A DNA stretch of 64,000 nucleotides from Physella acuta (Eukaryota; Mollusca; Gastropoda; Physidae). Below are positions 37,121 through 50,200 of the stretch, piece after piece (the stretch's first letter is position 1; each line of letters begins with the position of its first letter). A program made the position numbers and the translations under genes. The notes below the pieces were generated by a model, which was not told the origin of the DNA, did no database searches, and worked only from the letters and a program-made list of their open reading frames with translations. The stretch spans positions 162,501 through 226,500 of the forward strand of contig NW_026731674.1 in the NCBI RefSeq assembly GCF_028476545.1, written 5' to 3'.

Positions 37121-40100
37121 GACACAGACCTTCTCTCCCAGCAACAACAAGACACAGACCTTCTCTCCCAGCAACAACAAGACACAGACCTTCTCTCCCA
37201 GCAACAACAAGACACAGACCTTCTCTCCCAGCAACAAGACACAGACCTTCTCTCAGCAACAACAACAAGACACAGACCTTCTCTCCCAGCAACAACAAGA
37301 CACAGACCTTCTCTCCCAGCAACAAGACACAGACCTTCTCTCTCAGCAACAACAAGACACAGACCTTCTCTCTCAGCAACAACAAGACACAGACCTTCTC
37401 TCTCAGCAACAACAAGACACAGACCTTCTCTCCCAGCAACAACAAGACACAGACCTTCTCTCCCAGCAACAACAAGACACAGACCTTCTCTCCCAGCAAC
37501 AACAAGACACAGACCTTCTCTCCCAACAACAACAAGACACAGACCTTCTCTCCCAGCAACAACAAGACACAGACCTTCTCTCAGCAACAAGACACAGACC
37601 TTCTCTCCCAGCAGCAACAACAAGACACAGACCTTCTCTCTCAGCAACAACAAGACACAGACCTTCTCTCAGCAACAAGACACAGACCTTCTCTCCCAGC
37701 AACAACAACAAGACACAGACCTTCTCTCCCAACAACAACAAGACACAGACCTTCTCTCCCAGCAACAACAAGACACAGACCTTCTCTCCCAGCAACAACA
37801 AGACACAGACCTTCTCTCCCAGCAACAACAAGACACAGACCTTCTCTCTCAGCAACAACAAGACACAGACCTTCTCTCTCAGCAACAACAAGACACAGAC
37901 CTTCTCTCTCAGCAACAACAAGACACAGACCTTCTCTCCCAGCAACAACAAGACACAGACCTTCTCTCTCAGCAACAACAAGACACAGACCTTCTCTCCC
38001 AACAACAACAAGACACAGACCTTCTCTCCCAGCAACAAGACACAGACCTTCTCTCAGCAACAACAAGACACAGACCTTCTCTCCCAGCAACAAGACACAG
38101 ACCTTCTCTCTCAGCAACAACAAGACACAGACCTTCTCTCTCAGCAACAAGACACAGACCTTCTCTCTCAGCAACAACAAGACACAGACCTTCTCTCCCA
38201 GCAACAACAAGACACAGACCTTCTCTCCCAGCAACAACAAGACACAGACCTTCTCTCCCAGCAACAACAAGACACAGACCTTCTCTCCCAGCAACAAGAC
38301 ACAGACCTTCTCTCTCAGCAACAACAAGACACAGACCTTGTCTCCCAACAACAACAAGACACAGACCTTCTCTCTCAGCAACAACAAGACACAGACCTTC
38401 TCTCTCAGCAACAACAAGACACAGACCTTCTCTCTCAGCAACAAGACACAGACCTTCTCTCTCAGCAACAACAAGACACATACCTTCTCTCTCAGCAACA
38501 AGACACAGACCTTCTCTCCCAGCAACAACAAGACACAGACCTTCTCTCTCAGCAACAACAAGACACAGACCTTCTCTCCCAGCAACAACAAGACACAGAC
38601 CTTCTCTCTCAGCAACAAGACACAGACCTTCTCTCCCAGCAACAACAAGACACAGACCTTCTCTCTCAGCAACAAGACACAGACCTTCTCTCCCAGCAAC
38701 AACAAGACACAGACCTTCTCTCTCAGCAACAAGACACAGACCTTCTCCCAGCAACAAGACACAGACCTTCTCTCCCAGCAACAAGACACAGACCTTCTCT
38801 CCCAGCAACAACAAGACACAGACCTTCTCTCTCAACAACAAGACACAGACCTTCTCTCCCAGCAACAACAAGACACAGACCTTCTCTCTCAGCAACAACA
38901 AGACACAGACCTTCTCTCTCAGCAACAAGACACAGACCTTCTCTCTCAGCAACAACAAGACACAGACCTTCTCTCTCAGCAACAAGACACAGACCTTCTC
39001 TCCCAGCAACAACAAGACACAGACCTTCTCTCCCAGCAACAACAAGACACAGACCTTCTCTCTCAGCAACAACAAGACACAGACCTTCTCTCCCAGCAAC
39101 AACAAGACACAGACCTTCTCTCCCAGCAACAACAAGACACAGACCTTCTCTCCCAACAACAAGACACAGACCTTCTCTCCCAGCAACAACAAGACACAGA
39201 CCTTCTCTCTCAGCAACAACAAGACACAGACCTTCTCTCCCAGCAACAACAAGACACAGACCTTCTCTCCCAGCAACAACAAGACACAGACCTTCTCTCC
39301 CAGCAACAACAAGACACAGACCTTCTCTCCCAGCAACAACAAGACACAGACCTTCTCTCCCAGCAACAACAAGACACAGACATTCTCTCAGCAACAACAA
39401 GACACAGACCTTCTCTCCCAGCAACAACAAGACACAGACCTTCTCTCCCAGCAACAACAAGACACAGACCTTCTCTCCCAGCAACAACAAGACACAGACC
39501 TTCTCTCCCAGCAACAAGACACAGACCTTCTCTCTCAGCAACAAGACACAGACCTTCTCTCCCAACAACAACAAGACACAGACCTTCTCTCTCAGCAACA
39601 AGACACAGACCTTCTCTCCCAACAACAACAAGACACAGACCTTCTCTCTCAGCAACAAGACACAGACCTTCTCTCCCAGCAACAACAAGACACAGACCTT
39701 CTCTCTCAACAACAACAAGACACAGACCTTCTCTCTCAGCAACAACAAGACACAGACCTTCTCTCCCAGCAACAACAAGACACAGACCTTCTCTCCCAAC
39801 AACAAGACACAAACCTTCTCTCCCAGCAACAAGACACAGACCTTCTCTCAGCAACAACAAGACACATACCTTCTCTCCCAGCAACAACAAGACACAGACC
39901 TTCTCTCCCAGCAACAAGACACAGACCTTCTCTCCCAGCAACAACAAGACACAGACCTTCTCTCCCAGCAACAAGACACAGACCTTCTCACAACAATAAC
40001 AAGACACAGACCTTCTCACAACAACAACAAGACACAGACCTTCTCTCTCAACAACAACAAGACACAGACCTTCTCTCCCAGCAACAACAAGACACAGACC

Positions 40101-43100
40101 TTCTCTCCCAGCAACAACAAGACACAGACCTTCTCTCCCAGCAACAACAAGACACAGACCTTCTCTCAGCAACAAGACACAGACCTTCTCTCTCAGCAAC
40201 AAGACACAGACCTTCTCTCCCAGCAACAAGACACAGACCTTCTCTCTCAGCAACAACAAGACACAGACCTTCTCTCCCAGCAACAACAAGACACAGACCT
40301 TCTCTCCCAGCAACAACAAGACACAGACCTTCTCTCAGCAACAACAAGACACAGACCTTCTCTCTCAGCAACAACAAGACACAGACCTTCTCTCTCTGCA
40401 ACAACAAGACACAGACCTTCTCTCTCAGCAACAACAAGACACAGACCTTCTCTCTCAGCAACAACAAGACACAGACCTTCTCTCCCAGCAACAACAAGAC
40501 ACAGACCTTCTCTCTCAGCAACAACAAGACACAGACCTTCTCTCCCAGCAACAACAAGACACAGACCTTCTCTCTCAACAACAACAAGACACAGACCTTC
40601 TCTCCCAGCAACAACAAGACACAGACCTTCTCTCTCAGCAACAACAAGACACAGACCTTCTCTCCCAGCAACAACAAGACACAGACCTTCTCTCCCAGCA
40701 ACAACAAGACACAGACCTTCTCTCTCAGCAACAACAAGACACAGACCTTCTCTCAGCAACAAGACACAGACCTTTTCTCCCAGCAACAACAAGACACAGA
40801 CCTTCTCTCTCAACAACAAGACACAGACCTTCTCTCTCAGCAACAAGACACAGACCTTCTCTCCCAGCAACAAGACACAGACCTTCTCTCTCAGCAACAA
40901 CAAGACACAGACCTTCTCTCCCAGCAACAACAAGACACAGACCTTCTCTCCCAGCAACAACAAGACACAGACCTTCTCTCAGCAACAACAAGACACAGAC
41001 CTTCTCTCTCAGCAACAACAAGACACAGACCTTCTCTCTCAGCAACAAGACACAGACCTTCTCTCTCAGCAACAAGACACAGACCTTCTCTCCCAGCTAC
41101 AACAAGACACAGACCTTCTCTCTCAGCAACAACAAGACACAGACCTTCTCTCTCAACAACAAGACACAGACCTTCTCTCTCAGCAACAACAAGACACAGA
41201 CCTTCTCTCTCAGCAACAAGACACAGACCTTCTCTCCCAGCTACAACAAGACACAGACCTTCTCTCCCAGCAACAACAAGACACAGACCTTCTCTCCCAG
41301 CAACAACAAGACACAGACCTTCTCTCCCAGCAACAACAAGACACAGACCTTCTCTCTCAACAACAAGACACAGACCTTCTCACAACAACAAGACACAGAC
41401 CTTCTCTCCCAACAACAACAAGACACAGACCTTCTCTCCCAGCAACAACAAGACACAGACCTTCTCTCCCAGCAACAACAAGACACAGACCTTCTCTCCC
41501 AACAACAACAAGACACAGACCTTCTCCCAGCAACAACAAGACACAGACCTTCTCTCCCAGCAACAACAAGACACAGACCTTCTCTCTCAACAACAAGACA
41601 CAGACCTTCTCTCTCAACAACAAGACACAGACCTTCTCTCCCAGCAACAAAACACAGACCTTCTCTCCCAGCAACAACAAGACACAGACCTTCTCTCCCA
41701 GCAACAAGACACAGACCTTCTCTCTCAGCAACAAGACACAGACCTTCTCTCCCAGCAACAACAAGACACAGACCTTCTCTCTCAGCAACAAGACACAGAC
41801 CTTCTCTCCCAGCAACAAGACACAGACCTTCTCTCCCAGCAACAACAAGACACAGACCTTCTCTCCCAGCAACAACAAGACACAGACCTTCTCTCTCAGC
41901 AACAACAAGACACAGACCTTCTCACAACAACAACAAGACAGAGACCTTCTCTCAGCAACAACAAGACACAGACCTTCTCTCCCAGCAACAACAAGACACA
42001 GACCTTCTCCCAGCAACAACAAGACACAGACCTTCTCTCCCAGCAACAACAAGACACAGACCTTCTCTCCCAGCAGCAACAAGACACAGACCTTCTCTCT
42101 CAGCAACAAGACACAGACCTTCTCTCCCAGCAACAACAAGACACAGACCTTCTCTCCCAGCAACAAGACACAGACCTTCTCCCAGCAACAAGACACAGAC
42201 CTTCTCTCTCAGCAACAACAAGACACAGACCTTCTCTCTCAGCAACAACAAGACACAGACCTTCTCCCAGCAACAACAAGACACAGACCTTCTCCCAGCA
42301 ACAACAAGACACAGACCTTCTCTCTCAGCAACAACAAGACACAGACCTTCTCTCCCAACAACAACAAGACACAGACCTTCTCTCCCAACAACAACAAGAC
42401 ACAGACCTTCTCTCCCAACAACAACAAGACACAGACCTTCTCCCAGCAACAACAAGACACAGACCTTCTCTCTCAACAACAAGACACAGACCTTCTCTCC
42501 CAGCAACAACAAGACACAGACCTTCTCTCTCAGCAACAAGACACAGACCTTCTCTCCCAACAACAACAAGACACAGACCTTCCCTCTCAGCAACAAGACA
42601 CAGACCTTCTCTCCCAGCAACAACAAGACACAGACCTTCTCTCTCAACAACAACAAGACACAGACCTTCTCTCCCAGCAACAACAAGACACAGACCTTCT
42701 CTCCCAGCAACAACAAGACACAGACCTTCTCTCTCAGCAACAACAAGACACATACCTTCTCTCTCAGCAACAAGACACAGACCTTCTCTCTCAGCAACAA
42801 CAAGACACAGACCTTCTCTCTCAACAACAAGACACAGACCTTCTCTCCCAGCAACAACAAGACACAGACCTTCTCTCCCAGCAACAAGACACAGACCTTC
42901 TCTCTCAGCAACAACAAGACACAGACCTTCTCTCCCAGCAACAACAAGACACAGACCTTCTCTCCCAGCAACAAGACACAGACCTTCTCTCTCAGCAACA
43001 AGACACAGACCTTCTCCCAGCAACAACAAGACACAGACCTTCTCTCCCAGCAACAAGACACAGACCTTCTCTCCCAGCAACAAGACACAGACCTTCTCTC

Positions 43101-43670
43101 TCAGCAACAAGACACAGACCTTCTCTCTCAGCAACAACAAGACACAGACCTTCTCTCCCAGCAACAACAAGACACAGACCTTCTCTCCCAGCAACAAGAC
43201 ACAGACCTTCTCTCCCAGCAACAACAAGACACAGACCTTCTCTCCCAGCAACAATAAGACACAGACCTTCTCTCTCAGCAACAACAAGACACAGACCTTC
43301 TCTCCCAGCAACAATAAGACACAGACCTTCTCTCCCAGCAACAACAAGACACAGACCTTCTCTCCCAGCAACAACAAGACACAGACCTTCTCTCCCAGCA
43401 ACAACAAGACACAGACCTTCTCTCTCAGCAACAACAAGACACAGACCTTCTCACAACAACAACAAGACAGAGACCTTCTCTCAGCAACAACAAGACACAG
43501 ACCTTCTCTCCCAGCAACAACAAGACACATACCTTCTCTCTCAGCAACAAGACACAGACCTTCTCTCTCAGCAACAAGACACAGACCTTCTCTCCCAGCA
43601 ACAACAAGACACAGACCTTCTCACAACAACAAGACACAGACCTTCTCTCAGCAACAACAAACCTTCTACA
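37121..43670. repeat. 6.5-kb minisatellite, 24-31 bp units, about 230 copies
   Basis: Unit gacacagaccttctctccca plus gcaacaacaa, with variants in the C/T run and in the number of caa triplets. Every unit has a pyrimidine run ending in CAG. Frames on both strands stay open for hundreds of codons (978 on +, up to 467 on -), which argues against any being a real gene. It sits 0.5 kb before HHAT exon 1, possibly in a 5' intron or the upstream region. Confidence 0.97.
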
Positions 43671-43740
43671 TCAAACATACTCTGTTACCATTAAAATTCT
43701 CTTATCCCATTCATTACATCTATCATCGGTATAGATATTG

Positions 43741-44120
43741 CTTGTGTGAGTGTTTAACAGTTCAGCATATTGGTGTGTGAGTGTTTAACAGTGCAGCGTA
43801 TTGGTGTGTGAGTGTTTAACATTGCAGCATATTGGTGTGTGAGTGTTTTACAGTGCAGCTTATAAGTTGTGTGAGTGTTTTACAGTGCAGCATATTGGTT
43901 GTGAGTGTTTAACTTTGCAGCATATTGGTTGTGTGAGTGTTTTAGAGTGCAGCATATAGCTTGTGAGTGTTTAACTTTGCAGCATATTGGTTGTGTGAGT
44001 GTTTTACAGTGCAGCATATTGGTTGTGAGTGTTTAACTTTGCAGCATATATCTTGTGTGAGTTTAACTTTACAGCATATTGGTTGTGAGTGTTTAACTTT
44101 GCAGCATATTGGTTGTCTTA
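43741..44120. repeat. Degenerate 28-33 bp repeat before HHAT exon 1
   Basis: About a dozen irregular copies of gtgagtgtttaacagtgcag followed by catattggt. Ends about 30 bp before the start codon region. Confidence 0.9.
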
Positions 44121-44149
44121 TTGTGTGACATTGTTGACCTGTTATAGGG

Positions 44150-44249
44150 ATGATGGATGTCCTACCCCGCTGGGAGAGATGGACTTACTGGACAGTGACC
44201 ATTTCAAGTATCTGTTATTCTTTGTATTTACTACACCTTGAGGGCAAAA
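44150..44249 (+). CDS. HHAT: HHAT exon 1 (start codon, first membrane helix)
   Basis: The exon reads [11 protein letters not shown] followed by a hydrophobic stretch ending in LLHLEGK, then the donor GTAAGT at 44250. It ends one base into a codon (phase 1), matching exon 2. Two adjacent ATGs open the frame; the human start MLPRWE suggests either could serve, and the second is followed by G. Bases 44141-44147 (gttatag) could be an acceptor for a 5' UTR intron, so the leader may lie upstream. The last 49 bases are the start of a 63-bp tandem duplication that repeats the donor. Confidence 0.9.
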
Positions 44250-47200
44250 GTAAGTTGATTCATATTTCAAGTATCTGTTATTCTTTGTATTTACTACACC
44301 TTGAGGGCAAAAGTAAGTTGATTCATATTTCAAGTATCTGTTATTCTTTGTATTTACTACACCTTGAGGGCAAAAGTAAGTTGATTCATATTTCAAGTAG
44401 CTGTTGTTCTTTGTGTTTACTACACATTGAGGGCAAAAGTAAGTTGATTCATATTTCAAGTAGCTGTTGTTCTTTGTGTTTACAGTAGCTGTTGTTCTTT
44501 GTGTTTACAGTAGCTGTTGTTCTTTGTGTTTACAGTAGCTGTTGTTCTTTGTGTTTACAGTAGCTGTTGTTCTTTGTGTTTACTACACCTTGAGGGCAAA
44601 AGTAAGTTGATTCATATTTCAAGTAGCTGTTGTTCTTTGTGTTTACTACAACCCTGAGATTGCAACCCTAATCTTTCAGCTGGCACATGAGGGTACATAG
44701 ATAAAGCATCTTGTTAGATTTTTTTCCCAATATGCTTCCATACCCCACCCTAACCATACCCCACCCTTACCATACCCCACCCTAACCATACCCCACCCTA
44801 ACCATACCCCACCCTAACCATACCCCACCCTAACCATACCCCACCCTAACCATACCCCACCCTAACCATACCCCACCCTAACCATACCCCACCCTAACCA
44901 TACCCCACCCTAACCATACCCCACCCTAACCATACCCCACCCTAACCATACCCCACCATAACCAAACCTCACCATAACCATACCCCACCCTAACCATACC
45001 CCACCCTAACCATACCCCACCCTAACCATACCCCACCCTAACCATACCCCACCCTAACCATACCCCACCCTAACCATACCCCACCCTAACCATACCCCAC
45101 CCTAACCATACCCCACCCTAACCATACCCCACCCTAACCATACCCCACCCTAACCATACCCCACCCTAACCATACCCCACCCTAACCATACCCCACCCAA
45201 ACCATACCCCACCCTAACCATACCCCACCCTAACCATACCCCACCCTAACCATACCCCACCCTAACCATACCCCACCCTAACCATACCCCACCCTAACCA
45301 TACCCCACCCTAACCATACCCCACCCTAACCATACCCCACCCTAACCATACCCCACCCTAACCATACCCCACCCTAGCCATAGCCCACCCTAGCCATACC
45401 CCACCCTAGCCATACCCCACCCTAGCCATACCCCACCCTAGCCATACCCCACCCTAACCATACCCCACCCTAACCATACCCCACCCTAACCATACCCCAC
45501 CCTAACCATACCCCACCCTAACCATACCCCACCCTAACCATAGCCCACCCTAACCATACCCCACCCTAACCATACCCCACCCTAACCCTACCCCACACTG
45601 TACTGGAAGTGGTATACAAATTGTATCTTTGTTTTTTTACTCTTACACCAATTCTATTCATTTCAAAAGTATGCATTGAATGCTATACTAGAGTTAGGGA
45701 TGGTAGAAAAATATGTCTTTTTTTGCTTTAAATTTTGAACATATATCTGTATATCTCTTTTATGAGCAAAGAAAAAAAATAGTCTGTTTGTACTAAATAT
45801 TTTATCTTTTATAAACAAGCAAAAAAAAAATTAATTGCTTCATAAAATTTTTAAAAATTAAGACTCATATGCATCGGAAAAACCATAATTTTCTTTTCTC
45901 CATCCTTACCAGAATTAAAGAGTGATTTGTACTATTCCAATTTGTTTTTTCCATCCTTAACAGAATTAAAGAGTGATTTGTACTATTCCAATTTTCAAGC
46001 TGGGTGGTCTTGGATAGCAAGCGATCAGGTCAGTTTTAAAAAACCCTCAAGGAATAAAATCCTAACCCTTTTCAGAAACTGAAAAAAATTAAAGGAAATA
46101 AAGAAATCCATTTGTTATGGTCCATTCACATGTAATGTGATTGAAGAAGTCCATTTGTTATGGTCCATTCACATGTAATGTGATTGAAGAAGTCCATTTG
46201 TTATGGTCCATTCACATGTAATGTGATTGAAGAAGTCCATTTGTTTCCCAAATTTGCTGAAACTTAAAGCAAGAACTGGCTCACTCAGTTGTCTAAGATT
46301 TGCGTGTCACCTTTCAGGACCTCACAGATTTCAGTTGTCTAAGATTTGCGTGTCACCTTTCAGGACCTCACAGATTTAGAGTGGTTGGTGTGGAGGAATT
46401 GGCTGACAACCTTTCTATTTTACAATGGTTTACATATTGTCATTTCACAACTATGCTTTTGCCTCAAAGTTCAACCTCAGGTTAGTTTTTGTACATTTGT
46501 TCACGCAAGAAAGCATTTAATTGGAAGTAGTTTGTACATGACTGACGTATTTCCATTACCATGTTACACACTTAACATGTCAGAGCTCACAGGTGTCACT
46601 GCTATTGTGCCCTTGACAATCTGACATGAGCAAAACTGTTACTGTCAGTGGCGTAGCGAGGTCGGGTATCACCCGGTGCGGCACTTAATGGTGTCACCCC
46701 CCTAAACGGTGTCACCCGGTGCGGTCCGCACCCCCCGCACCCCCCTCGCTACGCCCCTGGTTACTGTCATGTGTTAGACATCTGTCACTTGCATGTGTCA
46801 CATCTGAGATGCCACTAACATGTGTCACATCTGAGATGCCACTAACATGTGTAACATCTGAGATGCCACTAACATGTGTCACATCTGAGATGCCACTAAC
46901 ATGTCACATCTGAGATGGCACTAACATGTCACATCTGAGATGGCACTAACATGTCACATCTGAGATGGCACTAACATGTCACATCTGAGATGGCACTAAC
47001 ATGTCACATCTGAGATGCCACTAACATGTCACATCTGAGATGCCACTAACATGTGTCACATCTCAGATGCCACTAATATGTGTCACATCTGAGATGCCAC
47101 TAACATGTGTCACATCTGAGATGCCACTAACATGTCACATCTGAGATGCCACTAACATGTCACATCTGAGATGCCACTAACATGTGTCACATCTGAGATG

Positions 47201-50200
47201 CCACTAACATGTCACATCTGAGATGCCACTAACATGTGTCACATCTGAGATGCCACTAACATGTGTCACATCTGAGATGGCACTAACATGTCACATCTGA
47301 GATGGCACTAACATGTGTCACATCTGAGATGGCACTAACATGTCACATCTGAGATGCCACTAACATGTCACATCTGAGATAGCACTAACATGTAACATCT
47401 GAGATGCCACTAACATGTCACATCTGAGATGGCACTAACATGTCACATCTGAGATGCCACTAACATGTGTCACATCTGAGATGCCACTAACATGTCACAT
47501 CTGAGATGCCACTAACATGTCACATCTGAGATGCCACTAACATGTCACATCTGAGATGCCACTAACATGTCACATCTGAGATGCCACTAACATGTCACAT
47601 CTGAGATGCCACTAACATGTGTCACATCTGAGATGCCACTAACATGTCACATCTGAGATGCCACTAACATGTCACATCTGAGATGCCACTAACATGTGTC
47701 ACATCTGAGATGCCACTAACATGTCACATCTGAGATGCCACTAATATGTGTCACATCTGAGATGCCACTAACATGTGTCACATCTGAGATGCCACTAACA
47801 TGTGTCACATCTGAGATGCCACTAACATGTCACATCTGAGATGCCACTAACATGTCACATCTGAGATGCCACTAACATGTGTCACATCTGAAATGCCACT
47901 AACATGTCACATCTGAGATGCCACTAACATGTGTCACATCTGAGATGCCACTAACATGTCACATCTGAGATGCCACTAACATGTGTCACATATGACATGC
48001 CACTAACATGTCACATCTGAGATGCCACTAACATGTCACATATGAGATGCCACTAACATGTGTCACATTTGAGATGCCACTAACATGTGTCACATTTGAG
48101 ATGCCACTAACATGTCACATATGAGATGCCACTAACATGTCACATCTGAGATGCCACTAACATGTGTCACATTTGAGATGCCACTAACATGTGTCACATC
48201 TGAGATGCCACTAACATGTCACATATGAGATGCCACTAACATGTCACATCTGAGATGCCACTAACATGTGTCACATCTGAGATGCCACTAACATGTCACA
48301 TCTGAGATGCCACTAACATGTGTCACATCTGAGATGCCACTAACATGTCACATCTCAGATGCCACTAATATGTGTCACATCTGAGATGCCACTAACATGT
48401 CACATCTGAGATGCCACTAACATGTCACATCTGAGATGCCACTAACATGTGTCACATCTGAGATGCCACTAACATGTCACATCTGAGATGCCACTAATAT
48501 GTGTCACATCTGAGATGCCACTAACATGTCACATCTGAGATGCCACTAACATGTCACATCTGAGATGCCACTAACATGTGTCACATTTGAGATGCCACTA
48601 ACATGTGTCACATCTGAGATGCCACTAACATGTGTCACATCTGAGATGCCACTAACATGTGTCACATCTGAGATGCCACTAACATGTCACATCTGAGATG
48701 CCACTAACATGTGTCACATTTGAGATGCCACTAACATGTGTCACATCTGAGATGCCACTAATATGTGTCACATCTGAGATGCCACTAACATGTCACATCT
48801 GAGATGCCACTAACATGTGTCACATCTGAGATGCCACTAACATGTGTCACATCTGAGATGGCACTAACATGTCACATCTGAAATGCCACTAACATGTGTC
48901 ACATCTGAGATGCCACTAACATGTCACATCTGAGATGCCACTAACATGTCACATCTGAGATGCCACTAACATGTGTCACATCTGAGATGCCACTAACATG
49001 TCACATCTGAGATGCCACTAACATGTCACATCTGAGATGCCACTAACATGTCACATCTGAGATGCCACTAACATGTGTCACATCTGAGATGCCACTAACA
49101 TGTCACATCTGAGATGCCACTAACATGTCACATCTGAGATGCCACTAACATGTGTCACATCTGAGATGCCACTAACATGTCACATCTGAGATGCCACTAA
49201 CATGTCACATCTGAGATGCCACTAACATGTCATATCTGAGATGCCACTAACATGTCACATCTGAGATGCCACTAACATGTCACATCTGAGATGCCACTAA
49301 CATGTCACATCTGAGATGCCACTAACATGTGTCACATCTGAGATGCCACTAACATGTCACATCTGAGATGCCACTAACATTTGTCACATATGAGATGCCA
49401 CTAACATGTGTCACATTTGAGATGCCACTAACATGTCACATATGACATGCCACTAACATGTCACATCTGAGATGCCACTAACATGTGTCACATCTGAGAT
49501 GCCACTAACATGTGTCACATCTGAGATGCCACTAACATGTGTCACATCTGAGATGCCACTAACATGTGTCACATCTGAGATGCCACTAACATGTGTCACA
49601 TCTGAGATGCCACTAACATGTCACATCTGAGATGCCACTAACATGTGTCACATCTGAGATGCCACTAACATGTCACATCTGAGATGCCACTAACATGTGT
49701 CACATCTGAGATGCCACTAACATGTCACATCTGATATGCTACTAATATGTGTCACATCTGAGATGCCACTAACATGTGTCACATCTGAGATGCCACTAAC
49801 ATGTGTCACATCTGAGATGCCACTAACATGTCACATCTGAAATGCCACTAACATGTGTCACATCTGAGATGCCACTAACATGTCACATCTGAGATGCCAC
49901 TAACATGTCACATCTGAGATGCCACTAACATGTGTCACATCTGAGATGCCACTAACATGTCACATCTGAGATGCCACTAACATGTCACATATGAGATGCC
50001 ACTAACATGTGTCACATTTGAGATGCCACTAACATGTGTCACATTTGAGATGCCACTAACATGTCACATATGAGATGCCACTAACATGTCACATCTGAGA
50101 TGCCACTAACATGTGTCACATCTGAGATGCCACTAACATGTGTCACATCTGAGATGCCACTAACATGTCACATATGAGATGCCACTAATATGTCACATCT

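Noticed and set aside
37063-39999. 978-codon plus-strand open frame, and long Leu-rich minus-strand frames, across the 37121 array
   Set aside because: Several frames on both strands are open at once, the protein would be only the translated repeat, and frames drift with unit length. No domain, no start context, no homologue that I know.
44738-45597. Interstitial telomere
   Set aside because: The unit is 16 bp with a single CCCTAA, not tandem CCCTAA.
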